In this document: piece after piece, positions 10,021 to 20,523 of the stretch
Position numbering within the stretch: the first letter of the stretch is position 1
Layout: each line of letters opens with the position of its first letter
Source: Rhodocollybia butyracea
Taxonomy: Eukaryota > Basidiomycota > Agaricomycetes > Agaricales > Omphalotaceae
Direction: 5' to 3'
Assembly: GCA_015501585.1 (NCBI GenBank)
Contig: JADNRY010000129.1
Span: 62,001 to 126,000, forward strand
Length of the DNA: 64,000 nucleotides
Notes under the pieces: model-generated
What the model saw: the letters and a program-made list of their open reading frames with translations, nothing else
What the model was told of the DNA's origin: nothing
Database searches by the model: none
Made by a program: the position numbers and the translations under genes

Positions 10021-13000
10021 ATGTCCGCCGCGCTCCCCTACAAACCAAGTAGTTCCAAGAATAAGATGGCAACTCCAACAAGCAATGGCAATGGTAACAG
10101 TGGACGCAGCGGGATTCCAACTCTGCGTTCTCTTAGAACTCTTTTTGCCCCTGCTTCTTCACAACAAAGCAAGACTGATTCTCCGTCGCGGCCATCCTTG
10201 AACTTGCCACCTTCAAGGCCATCTATAAACTTAACACCAGCCAGACCATCATTAAACCTGGTTCCTTCGAATGCGGGCCATGATAAGAGCAATTCTATGC
10301 TTGGCTCTTCGTCCTCTTTGGATATTGTTAGACGATCGATGACCCTGGGTCGGAAATCAAGCAGCAGGAGCGTGAGCAGAGATAGTCGAGACGAGACTAA
10401 ACATCAGGAAATTGTGACAGACGTTATGGATATCAGTGCCGGTATGCTTTTATCTTTGTTTCTGATGCTAATGCTCAATATTCAATGTTCACAATCTAGA
10501 CTCTCCGGTGCTTGATGCAGGGGTTGACCTCTCGACAATAGTCGAAGCTGACACGTCTGTCACATCAGGAATATCGATGGCCGAGTCGCTATCGAAACAT
10601 CTCCCAGCTCTGCCGACCTCTGAATCCCCTCCTCCTACAGATTCTCCCTCGCCTTCCCCATCTCCATATTTCTCTCCATCCCCTTCACCCAGACCCCGCT
10701 CCCCTTCTGCTTCCGCGTCATCTCTCCATCTACCCCTTTCGCCGTCTTCAATACACGCCCAGGTGCATAGTGCACTACAGGTCGATCCCGCACTAGCTGC
10801 ATTGCTGAGCCCGCACAACCTATCTCTACATTCTCCCAAGCTATCTCCAGGTAGTCAAGGAAGCTCCGTACCCAGTTCCCCGACCGGTGGCTTCAAACTA
10901 TTATCTTCGAAGACCCATTCAACACCGTACTCTTCCCTACGGGTGAAGAACGCTAGTCATTTGGGGCTCGTTAGGCCCTCATATGTGCGCAGTCCGAGCT
11001 CTGATGACTCGTTTGCGTCAATATCGCGTCCGCCCCTGAGGCCAGGATCCAGTCTAGGTACATCTGCTTCTGGAAGCTCTACCGTCCCTCGTATACGGAC
11101 ACGAAGTATGAGCGTTGATGGCCAGCAGCCAAGACCAACGTCGGCGGCTGAAACCCTTGCTACCTCGACTGGAAGAAGGGACCCTAGTGTACTGGCCCGG
11201 AGACGGCACCCTGCCATTCATGCTAGAACTCTCAGCCAGTTTAACGAATATCGCCCCAGCCAAAGCGAGGCTGGTGACGAATTATCTTCCAATGCTCAGC
11301 GAAAGCTACATCAGCGGCCTGCAATAACTGAATGGCTCGGTCCTCGCACGGCCAAGGCGTTCAAAGCAGCTGGGTTGATTAACCCCGGGCGAGACGGTCT
11401 TTCTCCAGCACATAACTCGCACTCTTACTTTGATGTAAGCCCTTCTTCCTTATCTGCACCCAGCAGTCCCCTTCGTCCGCGATTCCGGCCGCGCTCATCT
11501 GACTCTCCTCATTCACCGCGTACCCCAAGTCCGAGCCCAACGAACGCTTCGCATATGCAAGGCGAACGCGCTCAACACCCCCGTTCAGCGTCCGTAGCTG
11601 CCTCAGCCATCTCCGCACGCTCAGCTGGCTCTGTACGTTCAGCTTCGGTAAAAAGCGGAAGTATCAGAAGCGCCTCAACTGCCCCGACAAGTGCTGGTGC
11701 CAGTGCTTCATTGTCGGCACAAGCAACGCGAGAGTATCTCATGCAAAGCCAGTCATCACAGTCTAACAAGGTATCAACAACCCCGTTTGCCTCCTCATCC
11801 TCATCCACTTTAAATCTGAACCTTCCGAACTTTGCCTCGCCTGCTCTTTCTGCCTCCTCCCCCTCCATTACGCACTCATCATCTTCCACGTCTGAGCTCC
11901 AGCATCTCAAAGACCAACACTCTGCGGAAACTTCAGCTCTCTTAGCTGCTCTATCGGACGCGCAGCGTACCGCCAAGGTACTGAGAGCCGAAAATACCGA
12001 ACTCCGACAAGCTCTTGCTTTGGCTGATAGCCAACAGGAAGAGTGGTCTAAGGAGCGCGCTCTCTTGGAAAAGCAGCTGATCGAGGCCAAAGCACAAGTG
12101 AAGGGGCGCAAACAGGACGAAATCAAGTCCATGAAGGTGCTGGAGGAGGAGAAAAAAGTCTTGGTAGAAGTCAACTCGCGCTTAGAAATAAGACTCGAAG
12201 AAGCAGAGACTCGGACTGCGGAAGCCGAGGGAAGGCTAGTGGTTATGGCAGAGGTCCAAAAGACTAATCATAAACTGCGTCACGCATTGCATGCTGCTCG
12301 GCGGGAGAAGGCGACGATTGAGGCTGAGGCTGAGGCGAGAGCGGAGGAAGCACTGAGGAGGATCGAGGAGTTGGAAGATGCTTTGGCGGAAGTCAGTGGT
12401 GCTATTGGGGATACAATTGGGATGAGTAGGAATAGGACGACCAGTTTGACGACGGATCCCGAAGCCTTTGATGATGAAAATTCCATAACCTACACGCCAC
12501 GCTCATCGTCTGAATCGTCATCGCGACCACCGTCGATTTTCCCACTGCCGCCAGAGAACATGTCGTTGTTGATGTGTGAAGAGGGAGAGGATCTCGGAAG
12601 AGAAGGCCCAGAACACTCGGAGCTATCAGATTTGTCGGAGCTCGATAGAGTGCTCGGGAACGGGGTTGCAGCAGAAGCTTCCCCACAGTCAACCGACTCG
12701 GACTTTGATTCCTTGGACACGAACGAACGCAAGTGGCGGAAGTCGATGCGTATCTTGCAAGCGAATGGGAGCAGTAGTTCTTCCCAGTCGTCCCCCCACG
12801 ACGATTCGTTCAGATTGCCAAGCTCCTCTCCAGAGTTTTCCGCTTCCCGTATTCCTCGTGGCCCACCTGAACCTGAAGCTCATGAACAATCCCCCGAGTA
12901 CGACGAGTACGAAGATGGCGGAGCCGGTAACGCCACCATTTACGACATCGAAGAGGATAGTATCATCTCCGATGATGAGTTCGATCCTACTATGCACGCT

Positions 13001-13195
13001 AATCTCGTACAATACCAGCCTCAACCGCACTCGAGCGCGTTGGAGGAAGACGATGGTACTACGACTAGTTTTGAGGGAACGGGAACACCAGGAAGTCCTG
13101 GAAGCCTATTGTGGATGCATCCATCGGACGAACGTCACTTGGGGGATCTAAGTACTCTCAGCGGAAGTGTGGATGACCTGAGCCTTGACCCCTGA
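10021..13195 (+). CDS. Large Ser/Pro-rich protein with central coiled coil
   Basis: Exons 10021-10441 and 10500-13195 (58-nt intron, GTATGC...TCTAG) give 1038 aa. The N-terminal ~470 residues are low-complexity Ser/Pro/Arg with repeated RPSLNL/PSRPSINL motifs. A short ordered-looking segment (ITEWLGPRTAKAFKAAGL) lies near residue 415. A ~170-residue heptad-type coiled coil follows (from about TSELQHLKDQHSAETSALL to RRIEELEDALAEV). The C-terminus is acidic and disordered. There is no catalytic motif and no membrane span. I do not recognise the family. The architecture suggests a cytoskeletal, polarity or scaffold protein, which is inference only. The gene is downstream of the duplication breakpoint, which clipped a copy of its 5' end at 6886-7093. 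Confidence 0.82.
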
Positions 13196-13638
13196 AAGGA
13201 GATAATTCATTGTTTCATTTGGCGGTATTGGGTTTCTCTTTTTTTCTTCTTTGGACTCAAACTTGGATGGACTGGTGTAATTACTTTCCTCGCTCGTTTC
13301 GTTCTGTATATACGTACATCATTAATTTCTTCGCATTCTTATTCATAGCATCTCCCAGCATTCATTTTGCAACTTTTTAGCATTTTTCTTGCATTTCACA
13401 TTTGCTTGTACTCTACTTGGTTATAGACATCCATTCGCATCTGCTATCGAATCGCTGTCACATCGTAGGATCTTTCAATCCAGGCAAACATGTCCATACT
13501 TGCTACAGCATGTGGTACTTGAGATTCTCATGTACAGTTTGGTTTAAAAAGGTCCCCATTAATTTGACAATCTCTCTCTGAAAGTCTCTCCACTATTATT
13601 ATCACACAAACCATAAAGCACGCTAAGAAAAGAAAGTA
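13196..13638. other. Intergenic between convergent genes
   Basis: T-rich sequence between the two stop codons, presumably overlapping 3'UTRs and poly(A) sites. No gene seen. Confidence 0.5.
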
Positions 13639-15597
13639 TCATGTCGCAGTTGCAAGCTGAGCAAGCGAGATTTGGTTCTGTCCAACGTCAACGCTGAAGT
13701 ATGCGTTTTTCAAAAACACATCACCGACGAGCCACTCGGTGGCCGCACCAACTTCTCCAGAGCTGATACCTGATATGCAGTCACCAGTAGGGTCACTTGC
13801 ATCAACGGGTTGGACAGCAATGTCAGTGGGGTCAATGGGGAACGAGGTGCCTCCAAAAGTAAGTGCGACACTGGCGTTAGTTGTGCAAGGGACTGTGAAT
13901 CCACCCTGACCATCACTGGCAGAACCTGGAATAAGTTGGTGGACGGCGGCGGCGTCGGAGGGGGGAACAACCATGAGAGTGGTTCCAGTGTCAAGGATGG
14001 CAGTACGGCCGGTGAGTCCCGTATCGGTTCCATCGACAGTAACTGCGTCCATAGCGCCCTCCCAGAAGCCTTGTGTGTTGACATTGGCAAACGTGGTTAA
14101 AGATGAAGCAACAAACTTGGTGGGGTCCAGACCACTACATTACAATCATCGTGAGATTTGAGGATGATTGTATGTAAATGGAATATACTCACCCGAAAGT
14201 AATTTCTCCGTCGTTCAAATTATCAGATTCCCGTGAAATCTTGAAAGAGGTGATGGCGTCAGATATCAAACCAGCAGCAGCCATGCTTTCAGGGGGAGTG
14301 GGGACTCCCTCCTCTGAAAGAGTCTAAAGTAGGAGATTAACCGCCAGATTCGAAAACAGTCAACTAATAGACGCACCGACTGAGCAAGACCCATAAGTCC
14401 ATCAAATGGAACCGAGTTGTCGGCGAAGTCGTCAGATTCTGTGTCGGCAACACCAAAGCTGTGGGCAGTCAGGTTGAGTCCAGCAACAGCAATGTTGTCG
14501 GTAACCACGGTACCAGCAACGTTACCAGTACCGTAAGTTACTGCGAATTGCTTGCCAGTGTCGGTGAAGGTACTTGAAGATGCGGTGCCGAGGAAAGTAT
14601 GATCACCCTAGAATTCCGAAGAAGAAAAATCAGAATACATCGGGCCACATCGAAAGCCAGCTTACGCATCCCCCACCAGCTGTAGATTGACAGCTCTCAG
14701 AACCAACCCACAAGTCGGCAGAACCGGAATCCATAAGGATCAAAAAGTTCTGCGGCGGAGTTCCCATTTGGATGGTGGCAAGGTAACCGACATCTTGTCC
14801 TCTGGAAGCTAAAGTTAGATAATCGTCAATAGGTACGGTCGTGGAACTTACTCGATGTTAAGACCCAGGGAGTTGCTGGCAGTTGGGGGGTTAGCCGCCT
14901 CAACTCCGCTGGGAACACCATTGGCCTCGATTTCAGAGCCAGTTCCAGGAGTGCCGTTGGAACTACTGTCGGCACCAGCGGCTCCAGTGCTGCAAGATTA
15001 TTAGACATCTTTATAGACGAACAACGATGAATATACAAACCTAGCTCCAGAAGCCGCACCTGCTGCACCAGTGCCTGCACCCGCTGCACCAGCACCAGCA
15101 GCTGCACCTTTACCAGCACCAGTACCAGCCTTACCCTTCTTGAGGTCAAGCGAACGAGACTTGTGAGCAGCACCAGCAAAGCCAATGCGATTCGTGGGAG
15201 ATCTCGATAATAATGACTTGGGTACACCGTGACGGTTGTAGCGCTTGTCCAGAGGAGACTCCTCGATGGCAAGCAAACGACGTTCAATGTTCTGCCTGAG
15301 CTGGTGATCAGAAGGCGGTGATCGGCCTTTCATACGTGCAAGACGCCTGTGAGCCCGGTTGATGTGTTGTTGGAGATACTGCGCATTAAGAAATTTTGGT
15401 TACCATTGCGATAACACCAAATACAAACAGCTCCAACTTACGACAGTGGGGTGGATACCTTCGGCTCTGGGAACCCTCTTCAAAGGAAGAGTGACCATTC
15501 CTGGGTTTCGCTTCGCGGGGCGGGCCTCTGTATCCTGCACGGTACAGAGTGCGAAGAGTACGCCTGCCAGAAGCGTGGCAAATGACTTGAGTTGCAT
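13639..15597 (-). CDS. Secreted pepsin-like aspartic protease (family A1)
   Basis: Seven exons: 15442-15597, 15041-15378, 14852-14989, 14666-14801, 14377-14607, 14193-14323, 13639-14134. All junctions are GT/AG and in frame. The N-terminal signal peptide (MQLKSFATLLAGVLFALCTV) and a basic propeptide come first. An Ala/Gly low-complexity linker (~residues 110-150) follows. The bilobal protease core comes next: VGYLATIQMGTPPQNF, first catalytic Asp in MDSGSADLWVG, flap region VTYGTGNVAGT, second catalytic Asp in ILDTGTTLMVV, and C-terminal GDVFLKNAYFSVDVGQNQISLA. It is expected to be an extracellular acid protease. The Ala/Gly linker between propeptide and core is longer than in most fungal members. 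A TATAAAG sits near 15762, about 165 bp upstream of the ATG. Confidence 0.93.
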
Positions 15598-16610
15598 GAC
15601 GAGGGAAACGTAGATGAAGCGATGAAGAGATACAAATTAGAGCTAAGGAAAGGATGAAAGAAAGCAAGGAGGGCCCGGCCTCGCTAATAGTGGAACAAGG
15701 AAATTAGAGAGAGAGATGGGGGACCGGAGGGATAGAACTTCATAAGCATGCTTGCTACTTTATAAAGCTCTTCGCTACCGGCTATCAGTGGCAAAGTGAA
15801 CAATGAACAATTTCATCGTTATGTAAACATATCACCATCACGTGGCTAAGTACAATAGGCAGGGCAAAGCGGTAAGCGCTTGCGTTGTTTTTCTTATCGT
15901 GACAGACCACGACCTTGTACTCTAGATCATAACAAGTAAATCCTTCTGACGCTCAGCTCAGTGCCCAAGCGCTGATCAAACTCCTCTGCACTTTCTCTTT
16001 ACTTTCCCTCGACCGGTTCGCAATATTCCCACTAGTTGGGAAGACAACCAACGAAATCAATAATCGTTGATCGTCAAGATGTTTTTTCACCAAGAGAAGG
16101 AACTCAGCGTACCTAACAACGACAATTACACTGCCTTTACGATTGATAATGTCAATTCCTGGCATGATGTGCTTGGAACTTTACCATAGTATTCACGATC
16201 ACAATATAGCCCCCTTCAGCCACCACTGTAACCAGCTGCACCAACTCACTTGTTCTTCTGGATAAGGAGTACTATAATTGGAGCAACGGTTATTCACGAG
16301 TAGATAGCACCCTAGCAACCTAGTCCTGCTTCTCATCAGACGATGTCATAGTGCACACTGTAGAGTTACATGCATACTGACTATCAGCACACGATTCAGT
16401 GAAAGAGGATTCTAATGATACATATGGTTGGTCTGATTTCTCGATCTGTCCCAGCTTCGATACTGTTCGCTGGCAGACATTTTATTTCTTAGCTTGTATA
16501 CGCCAACGGCCGAAACATAGCCCGACACGATTTTGATTATAAGTACTACAAGTACAATCCGAGTAAAGATGGTAACTGAATACAACAATCTTCGAATTCC
16601 CTTCACGGTC
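15598..16610. other. Intergenic
   Basis: Promoter side of the aspartic protease and 3' side of crotonase copy 1. No gene supported. From about 16430 the sequence begins to match the 3' flank of crotonase copy 2 (from about 18120). Confidence 0.5.
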
Positions 16611-17762
16611 TTACAGCCTTGCTTTAGCGGCAGCATCATCATGCAAATGATTTGGAGGCCTTGCATCCTTGTGGATCGTTTCCAAGACGTCGCGATAAAG
16701 CTCAGTCTTGATAGTTCCCCAGACACCCCCCTGTGCGTTGACCGACCACTGATCAGCCAACTCCTCTGCCCGCGCAAGCACGGCAGCAGTACCGCCGTTT
16801 ACTATATAGTCTACGATACCGGCTTCTTGGGCTTCCTGGGGGGTAAACCGATGACCTTCAAGTGCTATTTTGCGCTTCAGTAGACCAGGACCAAACTTGG
16901 ACCGCAGGATGGCAGCGCCAGAAGGGGGCAAGGATATACCAACGTGGACCTATCAGTAAGTAAGTTCATCTTATAAATTGGGGGGGAGACAAAAGCAGGT
17001 AGCGCAAACCTCATTCATGGATAGCCAGCAATTCCGCTTGCTTCCATCAGTGACCACACGGTAATCACAGGCCATCGAAAGCATAAGGCCCCCGCAAAAC
17101 AATGTCCGTTGATTGCAGCAATAGTGGGGACTAGAGAATGGCATTGAATGTTAGAGAATCAAAACACTTTATTATTGAACTCACTTGGGAAGGTCAAAAT
17201 CCGTTCCAGTAGCGGATCGAATGTAACTAGAGTGCATGTCAACCCAGGTTACGAATTTTAGTCCATATTATAAAATCAGCTTACGTCGAATGAAATTGGG
17301 ATCCTCTTGAGAGTTAGCGAAATCGAGACCTGTGAACAAGTTCAAGTTAAAAGGTATGGTAGGAGTGTAGAACCTACCGTTACTGAAGAACTTGTCCTGG
17401 TCCTTCCGACCTACGACAATCAACGTGCCTTTTCCTTCATCCTTGTTTGCCTGTTGGTCCTTGTTATGGAGTCTCCAGCTTTCGCGCCAGGTCTTCTCAA
17501 CTGCGTTCAAAGCAGGCTTTAAACCTGTTTCACCGATATCTTCAGTATTGGTTACCCGTGTAAGCATTTATTCTACCCACCTTGATTAATCAACTCATGG
17601 GTAAGGAGCGAATCTTGACCGTTGTGCAACTCGATAACCCAAAGTGATTTCTTCGCTGCAATACTACTTCATGGAATGTTTCGATAGGAAGACTTGACAC
17701 GTACGATGGGACAAAGTAATCAGGGGGTTTCCAGCAGGCAGGCTTAAGGGATACCTAGTCAT
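16611..17762 (-). pseudogene. Crotonase-family (enoyl-CoA hydratase/isomerase) copy 1, frameshifted
   Basis: Seven exons homologous to copy 2: 17705-17762, 17581-17655, 17378-17524, 17285-17329, 17185-17226, 17010-17130, 16611-16949. The start MTRYPLSLPAGNPL and the motifs SLWVIELHNGQDSLLTHEL, DKFFSNGLDF and PTIAAINGHCFAG are clear. Exon 6 is 121 nt against 122 in copy 2. A base is missing in the run after GHCFAG (17088-17096), so the frame reaches TGA at the end of the exon. The oxyanion-hole Gly-Gly and the C-terminal half are lost. One more G in the run gives AGGLM, as in copy 2. The last exon is still open and ends -ARL, which argues for a recent lesion or a sequencing error. Confidence 0.8.
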
Positions 17763-18296
17763 TGTACTAGAGCAGAGTAAACCCTTCGCTCAAGGCGAAA
17801 TCGCGTCCCCGATATATATGTCACTGCGGGGCAGCCGCATGATGCCAGAACGGATAGGTGGGGCTCGATATTGTACCCTGGAGCTGGTGGATCGGGTAAA
17901 TAACTTGATATCTCTCCACAGTTAACAAGAATAACCTAGATGAAATCACAGCCACGATTCAATCAGCTTGAATAAGTACAACCAGATCCAGGACTAAACT
18001 AGCTTGCACAACATAACATGGAACGTGCGTAGAACTGGGCAGTTCATTACATAAGAGTAAAGGAATTTTGAAGTAGTAATATCAAACAATTTTGGAGGGG
18101 GTCGAACAAATTCTGTAAACAGGAACATCATACCATGAGCAAGTGCAAGGTAGTTTTTATAGTTCGCCGGTAAAATTTTTGTTTCTTAACTTCAATGGCT
18201 GAAAAATAACCTGAAACGATTTTGGTTATAAGTACTAGTACAATCCGAGTGAAAATAGTAACTGAATACAACAATCTTTGAATTCTCTTCACGATG
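17763..18296. other. Intergenic between the crotonase duplicates
   Basis: TATATA-type box at 17813-17819, about 55 bp upstream of the copy 1 ATG. The right half (from about 18120) matches the 3' flank of copy 1. No gene. Confidence 0.5.
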
Positions 18297-19468
18297 TTAC
18301 AGCCTCGCTTTAGCGGCAGCATCATCATGCAAATGATTTGCAGGCCTTACATCCTTGCGGATCGTTTCTAAGACGTCGCGATAAAGCTCAGTCTTGATAG
18401 TTCCCCAGACACCCCCCTGTGCGTTGGCCGACCACTGATCAGCTAACTCCTCCGCGCGCGCAAGCACAGCAGCAGTATCGCCGTTTACTATATAGTCTAC
18501 GATACCGGCTTCTTGCGCCTCCTTGGGGGTAAACCGATGGCCTTCGAGTGCTATTTCGCGCCTCAGTAGACCAGTACCAAATTTGGACCGCAGGATGACA
18601 GCGAAAGAAGTGGGCCAGGGTGCACCAAAGTGAACCTATCATGAATAAGCAGTTCATGTTAGAAGCTGGAGTAGGAGAAAAAGAGCATATAATATGAACC
18701 TCATTCATGGATAGCCAGCAATTCCGCTTGCTTCCATCGGTCATCACACGGTAATCACAGGCCATCGAAAGCATAAGACCACCGGCAAAACAATGTCCGT
18801 TGATTGCAGCAATAGTGGGGACTAGAGAATGACATTCAGTGACAGATATACAAAGCACTTCGTTATTGAACTCACTCGGGAAGGTCAGAATCCGTTCCAG
18901 TAGCGGATCGAAAGTAACTTGAGTGTATGTCAGCCTAGGTTATTCATTTCAGTCCATATTCTAAAATAAGCTTACGTCGAAAGAAATTGGGATCCTTTTG
19001 AGAGTTAGCGAAATCGAGACCTATGAGGAAGTTCAAGTTAAAAAGGTTTGATAGGAGTGTAGAACCTACCGTTACTGAAGAACTTGTCCTGGTCCCTCCG
19101 ACCTACGATAATTAGCGCGCCTTTTCCTTCGCCCTTGTTCGCCTTTTGGTCCCTGTGACGGAGTCTCCAGCTTTCGCGCCATTCCTTCTCGACTGTGTTC
19201 AAAGCAGGCTTTAAACCTATCATTTCACCAACATCCTCAGACGTTCCGGCATTGATTACCCGCGTAAACATCTATATCCACTCACCTTGGTTAACTAATT
19301 CATGGGTAAGGCGCGAATCCTGGCCATTATGCAACTCGATAACCCAAAGTGATTTCTTCGCTGCAATACTACTTCATGGGATGGTTTTGGTAGTAAGATC
19401 TGACACGTACGATGGGTCAAGGTAATGAGGGGGTTTCCAGCAGGCAGGGTTAAGGGATACGTAGTCAT
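18297..19468 (-). CDS. Crotonase-family enoyl-CoA hydratase/isomerase, copy 2 (intact)
   Basis: Seven exons: 19411-19468, 19286-19360, 19070-19216, 18976-19020, 18876-18917, 18700-18821, 18297-18635. They sum to 828 nt, 275 aa. Landmarks are SLWVIELHNGQDS (~24-36), GALIIVGRRDQDKFFSNGLDF (first CoA/oxyanion loop), FPRVPTIAAINGHCFAGG-type core (IAAINGHCFAGGLMLS, second oxyanion glycine pair), CDYRVMTD, MNEVHFG and GHRFTPKEAQEAGIVDYIV. This is the ClpP/crotonase fold typical of fungal enoyl-CoA isomerase-like proteins acting on acyl-CoA in fatty-acid breakdown. The C-terminus -ARL fits a type 1 peroxisomal signal. Substrate is not determinable. Tandem to copy 1, with the same intron positions. 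Confidence 0.9.
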
Positions 19469-20523
19469 TGTACTACTACTAGAGCAGAGTAAAACCTTCG
19501 GTCAAGGAGAAATCGCGTCCCCGGACCCCTATATACATGTACCATGTGATTGCGGGTCAGCCGCATGGTGCCGACACTTCCGAACGCCGGCCGAAATTTC
19601 CTGTTCTCTCACACCATGGTCGACGAAGAGCAAAGAGCTGCTATAAAAGGTGCTTTCATCTGGTTTTGCACTCTCGAATAATCCCTTACCTATAATTCTG
19701 TTCAGCCAAACTACAAGCCCGTGATGAACACATCCGCGAATCCTGGGTTCGAGCAATGGAAGCTCGTCTTGTCCGTGAAGAGTTAGAAAAATGTACAAGG
19801 ACGGAAGGTGTAAACAGCTTGGAGAACTGTAAATGGCTATCCGACAAGCTGTTGGATAAGCTTGCCGACTCTAGAGTGCGTGTTAGACTATGCGGCTCCT
19901 TGTACACCGTTTGACGAGAGATTTTCAGGTCAAGGGTTACAAGATAGTAGATTTGTAAATCGTCGCGACCTGGACCCGCTGCTGCTTTCACTGCATAGTA
20001 CTCTTTTGTGTGATTGCTTTGTGCAATGGAACAAGCCAATTGACCAGTTCGAGGTGTGGATGTAGGATAGTGCGTCAATGTTGACAGGTAGACTGTAGTA
20101 CATGATTATTTTACGCGCAAAACGTGATTACACAGAATGTGTCTTTGCCCCCCACTGCAATAGCTTCTTCGCGTGGTTGGTACTCGAATATTCCTGCTTC
20201 CTTTCACACTCCACCGGTTAGTGGTATTCGCTCTTGTTTTTCTCCATAACTGACCTATACATAGTTGGCAGAACTACATATATCCGTCTGATAGTAAAGG
20301 CTCAAAAAATAGTGCTAGCGCCAGGCAATGCAGCGGGGATAAGCAAGCAGTTATTAAAAATTAAGTGATGTACTACTGAATACTTATAAGATAAAGCAAT
20401 AGCGATGAACAAAAGAGTGGTGATTGCTACGAGTACAATATTGAGGGGGGTATGAAACGATAGCAAGACAGACAATGAGTGGGTGCAGGTATAAACAGTA
20501 GATCAAAATAAATGGGGGAAAAA
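19469..20523. other. Intergenic
   Basis: The left 100 bp is the promoter of crotonase copy 2 (TATATA near 19530) and resembles the copy 1 promoter. I see no gene in the rest; open frames at 19529-20078 lack family features or splice logic. Confidence 0.5.

Larger units (their letters stand above)
7094..10068. repeat. Tandem duplication unit 2 (F-box copy 2 region)
   Basis: Counterpart of 2624-7093. It contains the intact F-box copy and continues into the true 5' end of the coiled-coil gene. An extra ~180 bp (about 9562-9741) sits where unit 1 reads directly from the CTGCTGAC block into the CCGTCT block. That insert has no match elsewhere in the window and no recognisable ends. Confidence 0.85.

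Noticed and set aside
11572..12174. 200-aa minus-strand frame inside the coiled-coil gene
   Set aside because: Antisense of biased-composition codons; no family features or splice context.
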